From: CAZTTG01 sp964615935
Lineage (GTDB): Bacteria > Planctomycetota > UBA1135 > GCA-002686595
NCBI GenBank assembly: GCA_964615935.1
Contig: CAZTTG010000047.1
Span: 1 to 50,028, forward strand
Direction: 5' to 3'
Length of the DNA: 50,028 nt
The notes beneath the pieces are model-generated. The model made no database searches. It had not been told where the DNA came from and saw only the letters and a program-made list of their open reading frames with translations. The translations under genes and the position numbers were made by a program. This document shows positions 9,628-18,070 of the stretch, in pieces; within the stretch, counting starts at the first letter, position 1; each line of letters begins with the position of its first letter.

Positions 9628-10250
9628 CAGCCGTCCTCCCCGCCGTCGGCCGCCCGCTCGCGGCGCCGGCGCGTCTCCACGCCGACCCGGATGCGGGCCA
9701 GGGTGCCGGCGTAGTCCAGCTCGGATCGGGTGTCGGTGGGCCGGACTTGGCCCGAGGAGGGATCCACCAGGTTCAGGTGGCCCGCGGGGCGCAGGAGCGC
9801 CCGGGCGCCGGTGGCGGGATCGACGACCACCCGGAACCGGCCCTGGGCCAGGCCCACGGGCAGGCGCAGGCCCGCGCGGCTCTCCATCGAGAGGAACAGC
9901 AGCACGTCCTCGCCCGGCATCAGCGCGGGCACCCCGGGCAGGACCAGGCCCCGGCCGTCCGGCAGGATGCCGCCGGGCAGGCGGATGCTCCGCTGTCCCC
10001 GGTCCTCCCCGAGGAGGGTCCGGTCGACGTCGAGCAGGTATTCGGTCTCGATGATCCCGCCGGGGCCCTCGCGGGCCTCCTTCGAGAGCACCCGGCCCTC
10101 GACGATGAGACCGGCGCGGTCGATCAGGCCCTGGAGGTCGAGGCGCAGGGCGGTGCCTGCGGCGGCGTCGCGGGAGCTCGGCAGCAGCCAGCAGACCGCG
10201 ATGAGGGCTCCTGCCGCGAGCGCGGCCAGGAGAGAGCGCTTGGTGTGCAT
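9627..10250 (-). CDS. Secreted protein coupled to the matrixin gene
   Basis: Unrecognised exported protein, 207 residues from the ATG at 10250. The signal peptide is MHTKRSLLAALAAGALIAV followed by CWLLPSSRDAAAG; the Cys lies inside the hydrophobic stretch and is not a clear lipobox. The body is beta-rich, with GLIVEGRVLS, TEYLLDVDRTLLG and PGEDVLLFL, and a highly basic tail (RRRRERAADGGEDG). The longer open frame to 10601 is rejected because it reads through low-complexity sequence with no second signal. The stop overlaps the matrixin start by one base, so the protein may be a partner, inhibitor or chaperone of that protease. That is inference from coupling only. Confidence 0.7.
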   Translation of the reverse strand: MHTKRSLLAALAAGALIAVCWLLPSSRDAAAGTALRLDLQGLIDRAGLIVEGRVLSKEAREGPGGIIETEYLLDVDRTLLGEDRGQRSIRLPGGILPDGRGLVLPGVPALMPGEDVLLFLSMESRAGLRLPVGLAQGRFRVVVDPATGARALLRPAGHLNLVDPSSGQVRPTDTRSELDYAGTLARIRVGVETRRRRERAADGGEDG

Positions 10251-10431
10251 GGGACGGATACCAGCCCCGGAGGGGATCGATCCGGGGGAGAGCGTCCGGC
10301 TCTCATCGGCCCGGGGCGGCGGTGCTCTTGACCGAAGCCCGGACCCGCGGAGGGCCGAATGGGCTCGGGATGCCCCTTCCGGGCTCAAGGTCGGGTGGGC
10401 GGACCGCCCGATAGGGAAGCCGAGGTCCCCT

Positions 10432-11271
10432 ATGAGTGACGTGAAGAAGCGGATCGCGAGCCGCATGAGCATCCCCACCCTGCCCCAGGTCGTGGCCCGG
10501 ATCGCGTCCCTGGCCGACGACCCCGAGGCGGGGTCGGAGGAGATCGGGGCGGCCGTGGCCGAGGACGCGCCCATCACGGCCAAGGTCCTCAAGATCGCCA
10601 ACAGCGCCTTCTACGGCCAGAACGAGGCGGTGCTCTCGACCCGTCAGGCCGCCACGGTGCTGGGCACGCGGGTGCTGAAGAACATCGCCACGCAGGCCGC
10701 GGTCATCGAGCACTTCGACAGCCTGCGGGCCGTGGCCGGCTTCGACCTGGACGGCCTGTGGCGGCACTCGATCGCCACCGGCCAGGTGTGCGCGATCCTG
10801 GCCCGGCGCTCCCAGCGTCAGCTCGGCCTGGAGCCGGAGGAGTTCAACGTGGTCGGGCTCCTGCACGACGTGGGCAAGCTCGTCCTGCTCGAGGCGCTGG
10901 GGACCGAGTACCTGGACACCCTGCGGACCTCCGAGCTCGGCGGCGAGCCCCTGAGCCTGTGCGAGCAGCGCGCCCTGGGATTCAACCACTGCGAGATCGG
11001 CGCCATGCTGGCGACCCGCTGGAACCTGCCCCTCTCGGTGAAGCAGGCGATCCAGTACCACCACGGGCCGCGAGAGGCCCTCCAGCGCCACCCGGTGGTG
11101 TGCCTGGTCGCCAACGTCAACCTCCTGGTGCACCGGATCCATGCCGGCGAGGAGGAGGGGGCCCTCTCGGTCATCGACGAGCCCAGCCGTGGGATCCTGC
11201 GGCTCAGCCTGGCCGACGTGGGCGAGACGATCGCCGAGGCGGTGGACCTGCTGCCCCAGATCGTGGTGTAG
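10432..11271 (+). CDS. HDOD domain protein
   Basis: Stand-alone HDOD protein, 279 residues. HDOD domains are HD-related output modules in bacterial signalling that usually lack phosphodiesterase activity. Visible features are the PTLPQVVARI N-terminal segment, LKIANSAFYG, the TVLGTRVLKNIA helix, LLHDVGKLVLLEA with an HD pair, and CEIGAMLATRW with HHGP near the end. The ATG at 10432 has a weak GAGG 6 bases upstream. No receiver or GGDEF domain is attached, and the gene is flanked by divergent and convergent genes, so it is a single unit ending at the hairpin at 11290. Confidence 0.9.
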   Translation: MSDVKKRIASRMSIPTLPQVVARIASLADDPEAGSEEIGAAVAEDAPITAKVLKIANSAFYGQNEAVLSTRQAATVLGTRVLKNIATQAAVIEHFDSLRAVAGFDLDGLWRHSIATGQVCAILARRSQRQLGLEPEEFNVVGLLHDVGKLVLLEALGTEYLDTLRTSELGGEPLSLCEQRALGFNHCEIGAMLATRWNLPLSVKQAIQYHHGPREALQRHPVVCLVANVNLLVHRIHAGEEEGALSVIDEPSRGILRLSLADVGETIAEAVDLLPQIVV

Positions 11272-11289
11272 GCAGCGGACGGAACGAGA

Positions 11290-11319
11290 GGCGCCGCCTC
11301 CCCTCGGGGGGGCGGCGCC
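11290..11319. terminator. Strong hairpin between convergent genes
   Basis: A 13-bp stem (GGCGCCGCC perfect, then one T-G wobble and CCC-GGG) closes a CTCG loop. It lies 18 bases after the HDOD stop and 24 bases before the stop of the convergent PDZ gene. The stem is very stable, but the following sequence (GTCTTC) has only a poor U tract. A bidirectional terminator is likely. Confidence 0.6.
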
Positions 11320-11343
11320 GTCTTCATCGGGGTCGGAGCGCGG

Positions 11344-13287
11344 CTATTCCTCGTGCTCCTTCAGGAGCTCGCGCACCTCCTCGCGCAGGGCCTTGAGCTC
11401 CTCGCGCAGGGCCTGCACCTCCTCGGCCAGGGCCGGGTCGCTCGCGGCGGGCGCGAGCCGGTGGGCCTTCCCGGCCATGGCGCGGGCCTTCTCCGCCTGG
11501 GCGAGGGCCGCCTGCCGGGCCTTCTGGGCCCGCTCCCTGGTGAGGAGCGCGTCCTTCGCGGCCTGACTGCGTGCCTTCTTCGCCTGGAGCTCGGCCTCGT
11601 GCTGGGCCTTCAGGGCCAGATCGCGGGCGTGGCCCGCGTCCTTCTCGACGTGCTCGCGCACGCGCTCCTCGATGCGGGCCCGCTCGGAGTCATGGAGGAA
11701 GAAGTCGTGGGCCTCGGATTCGGCCGAGTGCTCCTCGTGCAGCTTCTCCAGCTCGCGGTGCAGCTTCTCCATCTGCTTGCGATGCCGGGCCTCGAGCTCC
11801 TCCATCTTGCGGCGGTGCTCCGTCTCCAGCTTGTCCATCTTCTGCTTCAGCCGATCGCTGGCGGAGGCCTTCTTCTTCAGCTGGGGCATCGCCGGCGGCT
11901 CGGGCGGCTCGGGCAGGACCATGATGCCCTCGGGCAGCTCGAGCGCCTCCGGCCTGGCGCCCAGCTCGACCCGGAGCTTGCTGGTCTTGAACTCTCGGCC
12001 TTCCCCGCGGCGGATCCTCAGCCGGAGCTCGTCCCCGGCCTGGTGCGCGCCGATCTCGTCGATGACGGCCTGCGCCGACTCCACCTTGGTGGTGCCCACG
12101 TGCGTGATCCAATCGCCCACCTGCAGCCCGGCCTTCTCGGCGGCGCTGCCGGGGAAGATGAAGGTCACCTCGGCCTCATCGCCGAGGGTGATCCCCAGGA
12201 AGCCGGGGGCACGGGGCGCGTCGGGCTTCGCGGGGGGAGCCGGCTTCCTGGGCGGCTTCGGGGGAGCCGGCTTCTCCAGGGGCGGGAGGGGGAGGGCCTC
12301 CGGCGGCGGGGCCATCTCGGCGGGCCGCTCGCCCAGGGTGACCTTCATGTCGTGGAAGCTCTGGGTGACGTTGCCGCTGGTGCGCTGGAAGCTCAGCTTG
12401 ATCGTGCTGCCCGCGCTGTGCCGGCGGAGCTCGTCGATGAGCGTCTCGGAGGAGCTCACCTCCTCGCCGTTGACGTGGGTGATGCGGTCGCCTGCACGCA
12501 GGCCGATACCCTGGGCAGCGGTGCCCTCGATGACCGAGGTCACGCTGCCCTCGCCCTCCAGGTAGACGCCCAGGAAGCCGCCGCCCTTCTTCTTCGCCTG
12601 GGGCTCGATGGCGGGCTCCAGCTCCTCGATCTCCTCGATCTCGAAGGGCACGTTCTCAGACGGCCGGGAGGCGAGGGTGATCCCCACCTTGCGCTGCACC
12701 ATGACGCGCGCCGCCTCGCCGGGGCCGACCTCGCCCAGGTACGCCAGGAGCTCGTCGAGTCCTCCCAGCTCGTTCTTGCCCACGACGACGATCCGGTCCC
12801 CCGCCTGGAGACCGGCGGCCTCGGCGGGCGTGTCGTCGATCACCTCGGTCACGGTGACCGGCCCCTCGCCCTCCTCGAGGTGGACTCCCAGGAAGCCGCG
12901 CTCGGGGTCGTCGGGGGCCTCGCCCAGGACGGGCTCGATGACCCGCTGGATGGTCAGCTTGATCTTCTCACCGGCCGGGAGGTCCTGCAGGGCCTCTCCC
13001 ACGCCGGCGGCGTCCGGGATGCGGGTCTCGTTCAGGAAGACGATCAGGTCTCCCGCGGCCAGGCCGGCCTCGGCCGCCGGGCTGCCGGGAACGACCACCT
13101 CGATCCGGGCGCGGCCCTCCTGGGTGAGCTGCACCCCGATGAACCCCCGGTCCGTCAGGGGGGTCTCTTGGGGGGCGGCGCGCAGTCGGATCGTCTGCGG
13201 CGCCGGCGCCTGCCCGGGGCGAGCCGCGGCGGCGGCGGCCAGGCCGGCCATCAGGAGCGGGGTCAGGACCCCTTTCACTGCTTTCAT
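11344..13287 (-). CDS. Secreted four-PDZ protein with coiled-coil tail
   Basis: Exported protein of 647 residues from the ATG at 13287 (GAGGAG 8 bases upstream; the earlier ATG at 13308 has no such site). Signal peptide, then four PDZ domains, each opening with (R/G/P)GF(I/L)G(V/I).L and containing AGL..GD.I: about residues 45-115, 120-195, 230-310 and 355-430. A Pro/Lys-rich linker precedes PDZ4. The last about 190 residues are charged and heptad-like (KQKMDKLETEHRRKMEELEA and so on) and should form a long coiled coil. No trypsin-like HtrA/DegP protease domain is present, so this is a scaffold or binding protein, not a degradase. Role unknown. Confidence 0.86.
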   Translation of the reverse strand: MKAVKGVLTPLLMAGLAAAAAARPGQAPAPQTIRLRAAPQETPLTDRGFIGVQLTQEGRARIEVVVPGSPAAEAGLAAGDLIVFLNETRIPDAAGVGEALQDLPAGEKIKLTIQRVIEPVLGEAPDDPERGFLGVHLEEGEGPVTVTEVIDDTPAEAAGLQAGDRIVVVGKNELGGLDELLAYLGEVGPGEAARVMVQRKVGITLASRPSENVPFEIEEIEELEPAIEPQAKKKGGGFLGVYLEGEGSVTSVIEGTAAQGIGLRAGDRITHVNGEEVSSSETLIDELRRHSAGSTIKLSFQRTSGNVTQSFHDMKVTLGERPAEMAPPPEALPLPPLEKPAPPKPPRKPAPPAKPDAPRAPGFLGITLGDEAEVTFIFPGSAAEKAGLQVGDWITHVGTTKVESAQAVIDEIGAHQAGDELRLRIRRGEGREFKTSKLRVELGARPEALELPEGIMVLPEPPEPPAMPQLKKKASASDRLKQKMDKLETEHRRKMEELEARHRKQMEKLHRELEKLHEEHSAESEAHDFFLHDSERARIEERVREHVEKDAGHARDLALKAQHEAELQAKKARSQAAKDALLTRERAQKARQAALAQAEKARAMAGKAHRLAPAASDPALAEEVQALREELKALREEVRELLKEHEE

Positions 13288-13599
13288 CGGGATGCTCCTC
13301 GAGTGCATTGGATTGGATTCGGGTCGAGGCGTTGGCTGATGGGGGACCTACGTAGATCGGTCCCATCAGTGAACAGGAATTCGCACCAGCCGGGGGGATG
13401 TATCCGGGAATCGGCCCACTTCCCAGGGTGTGGAAGGCGCGCCACCCCACCAGTCCCCGGCGCCCCCCCGGGGACGTTCGACCTGGGCAAGGCCCGTGTA
13501 AGGCGAGATGTCCTCGACCGGCGCCCGACCCTCGGGCGGGCGCTCTCCGAGCCGATCCGCTACCCTCGCGTGAGGCCCGAGGACTCGAAGGAGGGAGCC
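13288..13599. promoter_or_regulatory. Divergent intergenic region with inverted repeat
   Basis: This 312-base region separates the divergent PDZ and oxidoreductase genes. It contains no convincing gene. The main feature is an imperfect inverted repeat at 13337-13368: TGATGGG(GG)ACC, a 10-base loop and GGTCCCATCA, that is 10 bp with a two-G bulge. It could be an operator or a transcript hairpin. A good ribosome site (AAGGAGGGAG) lies just before the oxidoreductase start at 13600. Confidence 0.4.
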
Positions 13600-14961
13600 A
13601 TGGATTCGCGCACCACCCGGCGGGAGCTGATCGAGGTCGCGGCGGCGGCGGGCTTGGGCTCGCTGATCCTGCCCCGGCGGGCCAGGGCGTGGTCGCCCAA
13701 CGCCAGGCTCCAGCACGCCGCCATCGGCGTGGGGGGCATGGGAGGGGCGGACCTGAGGCAGATCGCGGCCCATGAGGGCGTCGAGATCGTCGCCCTGTGC
13801 GACGTGGACCTGGCCCGCGCCCAGGCGGCCGCCGAGAAGTTCCCCGAGGCCCGCCTGTACCAGGACTGGCGCGAGCTCTTCGAGAAGGAGGGCGAGCGGG
13901 TCGACTCGGTGAACATCACCACGCCCGATCACATGCACGCGGCCATCGCCCTGACCGCCCTCGGGGCCGGCAAGCACGTCTACTGCCAGAAGCCGATGGC
14001 CCACGACTTCGTCGAGGTCCGACGGATGAGCGAGGCGGCGGCCCGGGCGGGGGTGGTCACCCAGATGGGGGTGCAGTTCACCTCGGCCCTCGGCGAGCGG
14101 TGCGCCGTCCAGATGATCCGCGACGGCGTCATCGGCAAGATCGAGCGCGTGTGGCTGTGGTCGAACAAGGACCCCTGGAAGTACCGGCCCACGGGGCCCC
14201 GGCCGGTGGAGGAGGCGCCCCCCCCCGAGACGCTCGACTGGGACAAGTGGATCGGCACCGCGCCCCTGCGGCCCTTCGTCCCCGAGGTCTACCACCCCAC
14301 CTTCTGGCGGGGATGGCAGGACTTCGGGGTGGGGTGGCTGGGCGACATGGGCTGCCACATCACCGACGCGGCCTTCCGGTCCCTCGAGCTGACGGCGCCC
14401 CTGCGCGTGCGCGGCGAGGCGGAAGCCGAGTGGCGCGACGATCCCGGGCGCTTCGGCGAGACCTGGCCCACCTGGCAGGTGGTGCACTACGTCTTCCCGG
14501 GCACGCCGCACACGGTCGGCGACACCATCGAGGTCACCTGGTCCGACGGCGGCCGGTACCCGCCCGACGAGCTGCGGGAGCGCTTCGAGGCCGGGGAGCA
14601 GGGCTATCCCGAGCAGGGCGCCCTGTTCCTGGGAGAGGGGGGAGCGCTGCTCCTGCCTCACGGGAGCGAGCCCTCACTGCACCCGGCGGCGAAATACGCG
14701 GAGCACCCGCGACCCGAGCTCGAGCCGCGCAATCACTACCACCACTGGGTGGACGCCTGCCTGGGAGGCCCCGCGACCGAGGCCGGCTTCGAGCATTCCG
14801 GGCCCCTGACCGAGTCCATTCTCCTGGGCACGATCGCCCTGCGCCGGCCCGGTCAGGACCTCTCCTGGGACGCGGCGCGGCTGCAGTTCCCCGACCAGCC
14901 CGAGGCCAACCGGCTGCTGCGCCGCGAGTACCGTCAGGGCTGGCGGGTCGAGAGTCTGTAG
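13600..14961 (+). CDS. Tat-exported Gfo/Idh/MocA family oxidoreductase
   Basis: NAD(P)-dependent oxidoreductase family protein, 453 residues. The N-terminus TTRRELIEVAAAAGLGSLIL is a twin-arginine signal, so it is probably folded with cofactor and exported. The Rossmann motif is GVGGMGGAD (G43-G48), followed by NITTPDHMHAA and the conserved YCQKP (K131), where most relatives have EKP. Gfo/Idh/MocA proteins act on sugars, inositols or related polyols; planctomycetes often carry many secreted members. Substrate cannot be read from the sequence. ATG at 13600 has AAGGAGGG 4-11 bases upstream. It ends only 7 bases from the convergent phosphofructokinase gene. Confidence 0.92.
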   Translation: MDSRTTRRELIEVAAAAGLGSLILPRRARAWSPNARLQHAAIGVGGMGGADLRQIAAHEGVEIVALCDVDLARAQAAAEKFPEARLYQDWRELFEKEGERVDSVNITTPDHMHAAIALTALGAGKHVYCQKPMAHDFVEVRRMSEAAARAGVVTQMGVQFTSALGERCAVQMIRDGVIGKIERVWLWSNKDPWKYRPTGPRPVEEAPPPETLDWDKWIGTAPLRPFVPEVYHPTFWRGWQDFGVGWLGDMGCHITDAAFRSLELTAPLRVRGEAEAEWRDDPGRFGETWPTWQVVHYVFPGTPHTVGDTIEVTWSDGGRYPPDELRERFEAGEQGYPEQGALFLGEGGALLLPHGSEPSLHPAAKYAEHPRPELEPRNHYHHWVDACLGGPATEAGFEHSGPLTESILLGTIALRRPGQDLSWDAARLQFPDQPEANRLLRREYRQGWRVESL

Positions 14962-14968
14962 GCGCGGC

Positions 14969-16270
14969 TCACCCCCCGACGCCCTCTCGCGAGCTGGACA
15001 GCGGGGGCTGCCCGGTGTTCTGGGTAGCGGCCAGCCACAAGGCGCCCTCGGGGTCGACTCGCTTCTTAGTGCGGACGGCGATCTCCAGCGGCACGTGGGT
15101 GAACACGTTGTGCGCGCGGCCGATCACCAGGTCGGTCTTGCCGGCCAGGCCGGCATGGACCGCGTGGCGGGCCAGGATGTCGCAGAAGATCGAGTCGTTG
15201 GCGTTGGCCGGGACGCTGCGGATCATGTAGCTGGGATCGATGTACTTGAGGGTGCACGGCATGCCGATCCCCTCGAGGTGGTCGACGATTCTCCGCTGGA
15301 GATGGCGTCCGATGTCGGGCTCCGCGCCCTCGCCGGCGATCGACTGCGCGCACCCTTCGGCCACCACGATGACCGCGTGGCCGCGCTTGCGCAGGCGCCG
15401 CTCGAGCGCCCGCAGGAGCCCGTGGGGGCCCTCGAGCTCGAAGGGCACCTCGGGAATCAGGCAGAAGTTGACGTCGAGGCTGGCCAGCGTCGCCGTGGCG
15501 GCGATGAAGCCGACGTCCCGCCCCATCACCTTGACCAGGCCGATGCCGTTGCGCGCGCTCATCGCTTCGGAGTGAGCGCCATCGATGGCGAGCTGGGCCA
15601 TCTCCACCGCGGTGTCGAAGCCGAAGGTCCTGTCCACGCAGCCGATGTCGTTGTCGATCGTCTTGGGGACGCACACGACCGCGATGGCATCGCCCCTCCG
15701 CTCGATCTCCTGATGGATGCGGTGGGCTCCCGTCAGCGTCCCGTCGCCGCCGACGCAGAAGAGGATCTGCACGCCGTGCGCCTCGAGAGTGTCGACGATC
15801 ACGCCGGGGTCTTCGCGGCTCCGCGACACGCCCAGGAAGCTACCCCCTTGCTTGTGGACGTCGGTCACGTCCTCGAGGCCCAAGGCGATCGGCTCGACGC
15901 CCTTCTCGCGGTTCAGGCCCTCGTAGCCGTAGCGATAGCCGAGGACCTCCTGCACCCCGTAGTGGTGATGGAGCTCCAGGACCAGCGCGCGGATCACGTT
16001 GTTGAGGCCGGGACAGAGACCTCCACACGTGACGATTCCCGCCCGGGTTCGGGTCGGATCGAAGAACAGCCTCTGCCGGGGACCCGCCTTCTCGAGGGCC
16101 GTGTCGCTGTCGATCGACTGCCCCTCGATGAACTCGATGTTCATCAAGACGCGGGCGTCGTCGGGGACGAAGTCGAGGACCTCGTCGCCGGGGACGGTCC
16201 CCAGCTTCAGGGGGGAGGCGACGCCGGGATCCCCGAGGACCTTGACTCTCAGCTCGTCTTGGGTGGGCAT
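14969..16270 (-). CDS. ATP-type 6-phosphofructokinase
   Basis: Phosphofructokinase family enzyme, 433 residues, cytoplasmic, catalysing phosphorylation of fructose 6-phosphate. CGGLCPGLN (82-90), VGGDGT (173-178) and PKTIDND (202-208) form the phosphoryl-donor and substrate site. The Gly in GGDG marks ATP use, while the Lys in PKTIDND is shared with PPi enzymes. The Gly+Lys combination, plus the N-terminal extension, matches the trypanosome/spirochaete-type ATP enzymes. The ATG at 16270 is preferred over upstream in-frame ATGs at 16306 and 16372 because it is followed by the usual family N-terminus and has AGGA/GAGAG upstream. Divergent from a PPi-type paralogue 254 bases away. Confidence 0.9.
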   Translation of the reverse strand: MPTQDELRVKVLGDPGVASPLKLGTVPGDEVLDFVPDDARVLMNIEFIEGQSIDSDTALEKAGPRQRLFFDPTRTRAGIVTCGGLCPGLNNVIRALVLELHHHYGVQEVLGYRYGYEGLNREKGVEPIALGLEDVTDVHKQGGSFLGVSRSREDPGVIVDTLEAHGVQILFCVGGDGTLTGAHRIHQEIERRGDAIAVVCVPKTIDNDIGCVDRTFGFDTAVEMAQLAIDGAHSEAMSARNGIGLVKVMGRDVGFIAATATLASLDVNFCLIPEVPFELEGPHGLLRALERRLRKRGHAVIVVAEGCAQSIAGEGAEPDIGRHLQRRIVDHLEGIGMPCTLKYIDPSYMIRSVPANANDSIFCDILARHAVHAGLAGKTDLVIGRAHNVFTHVPLEIAVRTKKRVDPEGALWLAATQNTGQPPLSSSREGVGG

Positions 16271-16524
16271 GGACTCTCGTTCCTGTGCGGTCCAGGGGTG
16301 GGCCATCCGCCCCGGGCCAGGGGGATCGGGCGCGCCCCGTCGATCGCGTCTGCATGCCATGCCGGGCCGCATGGGTCAACCCTCGACCCGGGGCCCCGGG
16401 GTACGGGCTCCCGGGGCGGATTCTCTCCTGACAGCGGCTGGATCGAGGCCGGCCGGAGTCGTACAAGGGACTGTAGCGGGCGCTGGGGCCCGCGCTCTCG
16501 TTTTCCCCCCCACCACTATTCGTC

Positions 16525-17751
16525 ATGGCCAAGCTGTCAGGAAAGGCCCTCGTCGCCCAGGGCGGCGGCCCCACCGCCGTCATCAATCAGAGCCTCGTCG
16601 GCATCGTGCTCGAGGCCAGGAAGTTCCCCGAGATCAGCCGGGTCTACGGCGCCCGGCACGGCGTGAGCGGAATCCGGGGCGAGGAGTTCGTCGACCTGAC
16701 TCAGGCGACGACCCACAACCTCGAGCAGGTGGCCAGGACGCCCTCCTCGGCCCTCGGCTCGACCCGGGACAAACCCGACGAGGAGTACTGCCGGCAGATG
16801 TTCTCGGTGATGCTGGCGCACGAGATCCGCTACTTCTACTACATCGGCGGGAACGACTCCTCCGACACCTGCAGGATCGTCAACCAGCAGGCGCAGGAGG
16901 TGGGCTACGAGCTCCGGACCGTCCACGTCCCGAAGACCATCGACAACGACCTGGTGGGGACCGATCACTGCCCCGGCTACGGCTCCGCGGCCAAGTTCGT
17001 CGCCCAGGCCTTCGCCGGGGTGAACCTCGACAACAGCGCCATTCCGGGCGCGTACATCGGCGTGGTCATGGGACGCCACGCGGGCTTCCTGACCGCGGCG
17101 GCCTCCCTGGCCAGGAAGTTCCCCGAGGACGGACCGCACCTGGTCTATCTCCCCGAGCGCACCTTCGACCCGGAGAAGTTCATCGAGGACGTCCGCGAGG
17201 CCAAGCGCGAGTACGGCCGCTGCGTGATCGCCGTCTCCGAGGGGATCTGCGGCGCCGACGGCCGCCCGATCGTGACGACGCTCTCCCAGGGGGATGTCGA
17301 GAAGGACGCCCACGGCAACGTGCAGCTCTCCGGGACCGGCGCCCTGGGCGACGTCCTGGCCAACCTGATCAAGCGCGAGACCGACATCAAGCGCGTCCGC
17401 GCGGACACCCTCGGCTACCTCCAGCGCTCCTTCCTGGGTTGCACCAGCGAGACCGACGCCCACGAGGCCCGAGAGGTCGGGGAGAAGGCCGTCCAGTACT
17501 CCGTCTGGCACGACGTGGACGGCTCCGTGGCGATCAAGAGGGTCGGCGACTACGCCGTCGAGTATCAACTCCTGGACCTGGAGGACGTGGCGGCGAAGAC
17601 CAAGACCATGTCCGACGAGCTCATCAACGAGGCGGGCAACGGGGTCACCTCGGAGTTCCGCCGCTACGCCCGCCCCCTGATCGGAGACCTAGCCGTGCGC
17701 GATCGCATCGCCGCGCCCGCGATCCACAGGATCCGCGGCCAGGCGACCTGA
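16525..17751 (+). CDS. PPi-type phosphofructokinase
   Basis: Phosphofructokinase family, 408 residues. Key motifs: QGGGPTAVINQS (12-23), YIGGNDSSDT (106-115) and PKTIDND (136-142). At the position that is Gly in ATP enzymes this protein has Asp (GGND), which together with the Lys of PKTIDND is the classic signature of pyrophosphate-dependent enzymes. These run the reaction reversibly, serving glycolysis and gluconeogenesis. YGRCVIAVSEG and a C-terminal LIGDL segment fit the family. It sits back to back with an ATP-type enzyme, so direction of flux may be set by which of the two is expressed. Donor specificity is inferred from residues, not measured. Confidence 0.9.
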   Translation: MAKLSGKALVAQGGGPTAVINQSLVGIVLEARKFPEISRVYGARHGVSGIRGEEFVDLTQATTHNLEQVARTPSSALGSTRDKPDEEYCRQMFSVMLAHEIRYFYYIGGNDSSDTCRIVNQQAQEVGYELRTVHVPKTIDNDLVGTDHCPGYGSAAKFVAQAFAGVNLDNSAIPGAYIGVVMGRHAGFLTAAASLARKFPEDGPHLVYLPERTFDPEKFIEDVREAKREYGRCVIAVSEGICGADGRPIVTTLSQGDVEKDAHGNVQLSGTGALGDVLANLIKRETDIKRVRADTLGYLQRSFLGCTSETDAHEAREVGEKAVQYSVWHDVDGSVAIKRVGDYAVEYQLLDLEDVAAKTKTMSDELINEAGNGVTSEFRRYARPLIGDLAVRDRIAAPAIHRIRGQAT

Positions 17752-17808
17752 TCCCGGGATCGAGCCGGGGATCCGCCCCCTCCAATCCCTCGAAAACCGG
17801 GCCTCCCC

Positions 17809-17836
17809 TTGCGGATCGCGGCACGCTTGCTAGATT
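17809..17836 (+). promoter_or_regulatory. Candidate tRNA promoter
   Basis: TTGCGG (17809-17814), a 16-base spacer and TAGATT (17831-17836) lie about 85 bases before the tRNA. The motif fits a sigma-70-type promoter loosely (3/6 and 4/6 matches). The surrounding sequence is much less GC-rich than the coding regions. Confidence 0.45.
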
Positions 17837-17840
17837 CCCT

Positions 17841-17868
17841 CCCCCGGACCGGGATCCCCCGGACCGGG
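17841..17868. repeat. Direct repeat in the tRNA leader
   Basis: Two exact copies of CCCCCGGACCGGG (17841-17853 and 17856-17868) are separated by AT, directly downstream of the candidate -10 box. Each copy can form a small hairpin (CCGG-A-CCGG-like). Possible role in transcript processing or initiation; unknown. Confidence 0.6.
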
Positions 17869-17921
17869 GCCAGGTGAAGGCCGAGCATCGCCCCGGATTC
17901 GCCTGCGCGGATGCTCTTCGT

Positions 17922-18011
<90 letters not shown>

Positions 18012-18070
18012 GTCTCCCCTGCCGCGGAGTGGGCCTCGCGGCGGCCTCCTCGAGGAGACGGACCGCGAGG

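Noticed and set aside
11353..13599. Very long plus-strand open frame antisense to the PDZ gene and continuing into the oxidoreductase
   Set aside because: Shadow of the GC-rich minus-strand gene; its sequence is low in complexity with no domain. Only the part after ATG 13600 is real.
17750..17761. Palindrome GATCCCGGGATC after the PPi-type phosphofructokinase as a terminator
   Set aside because: A loopless palindrome cannot form a normal hairpin, and no T run follows.
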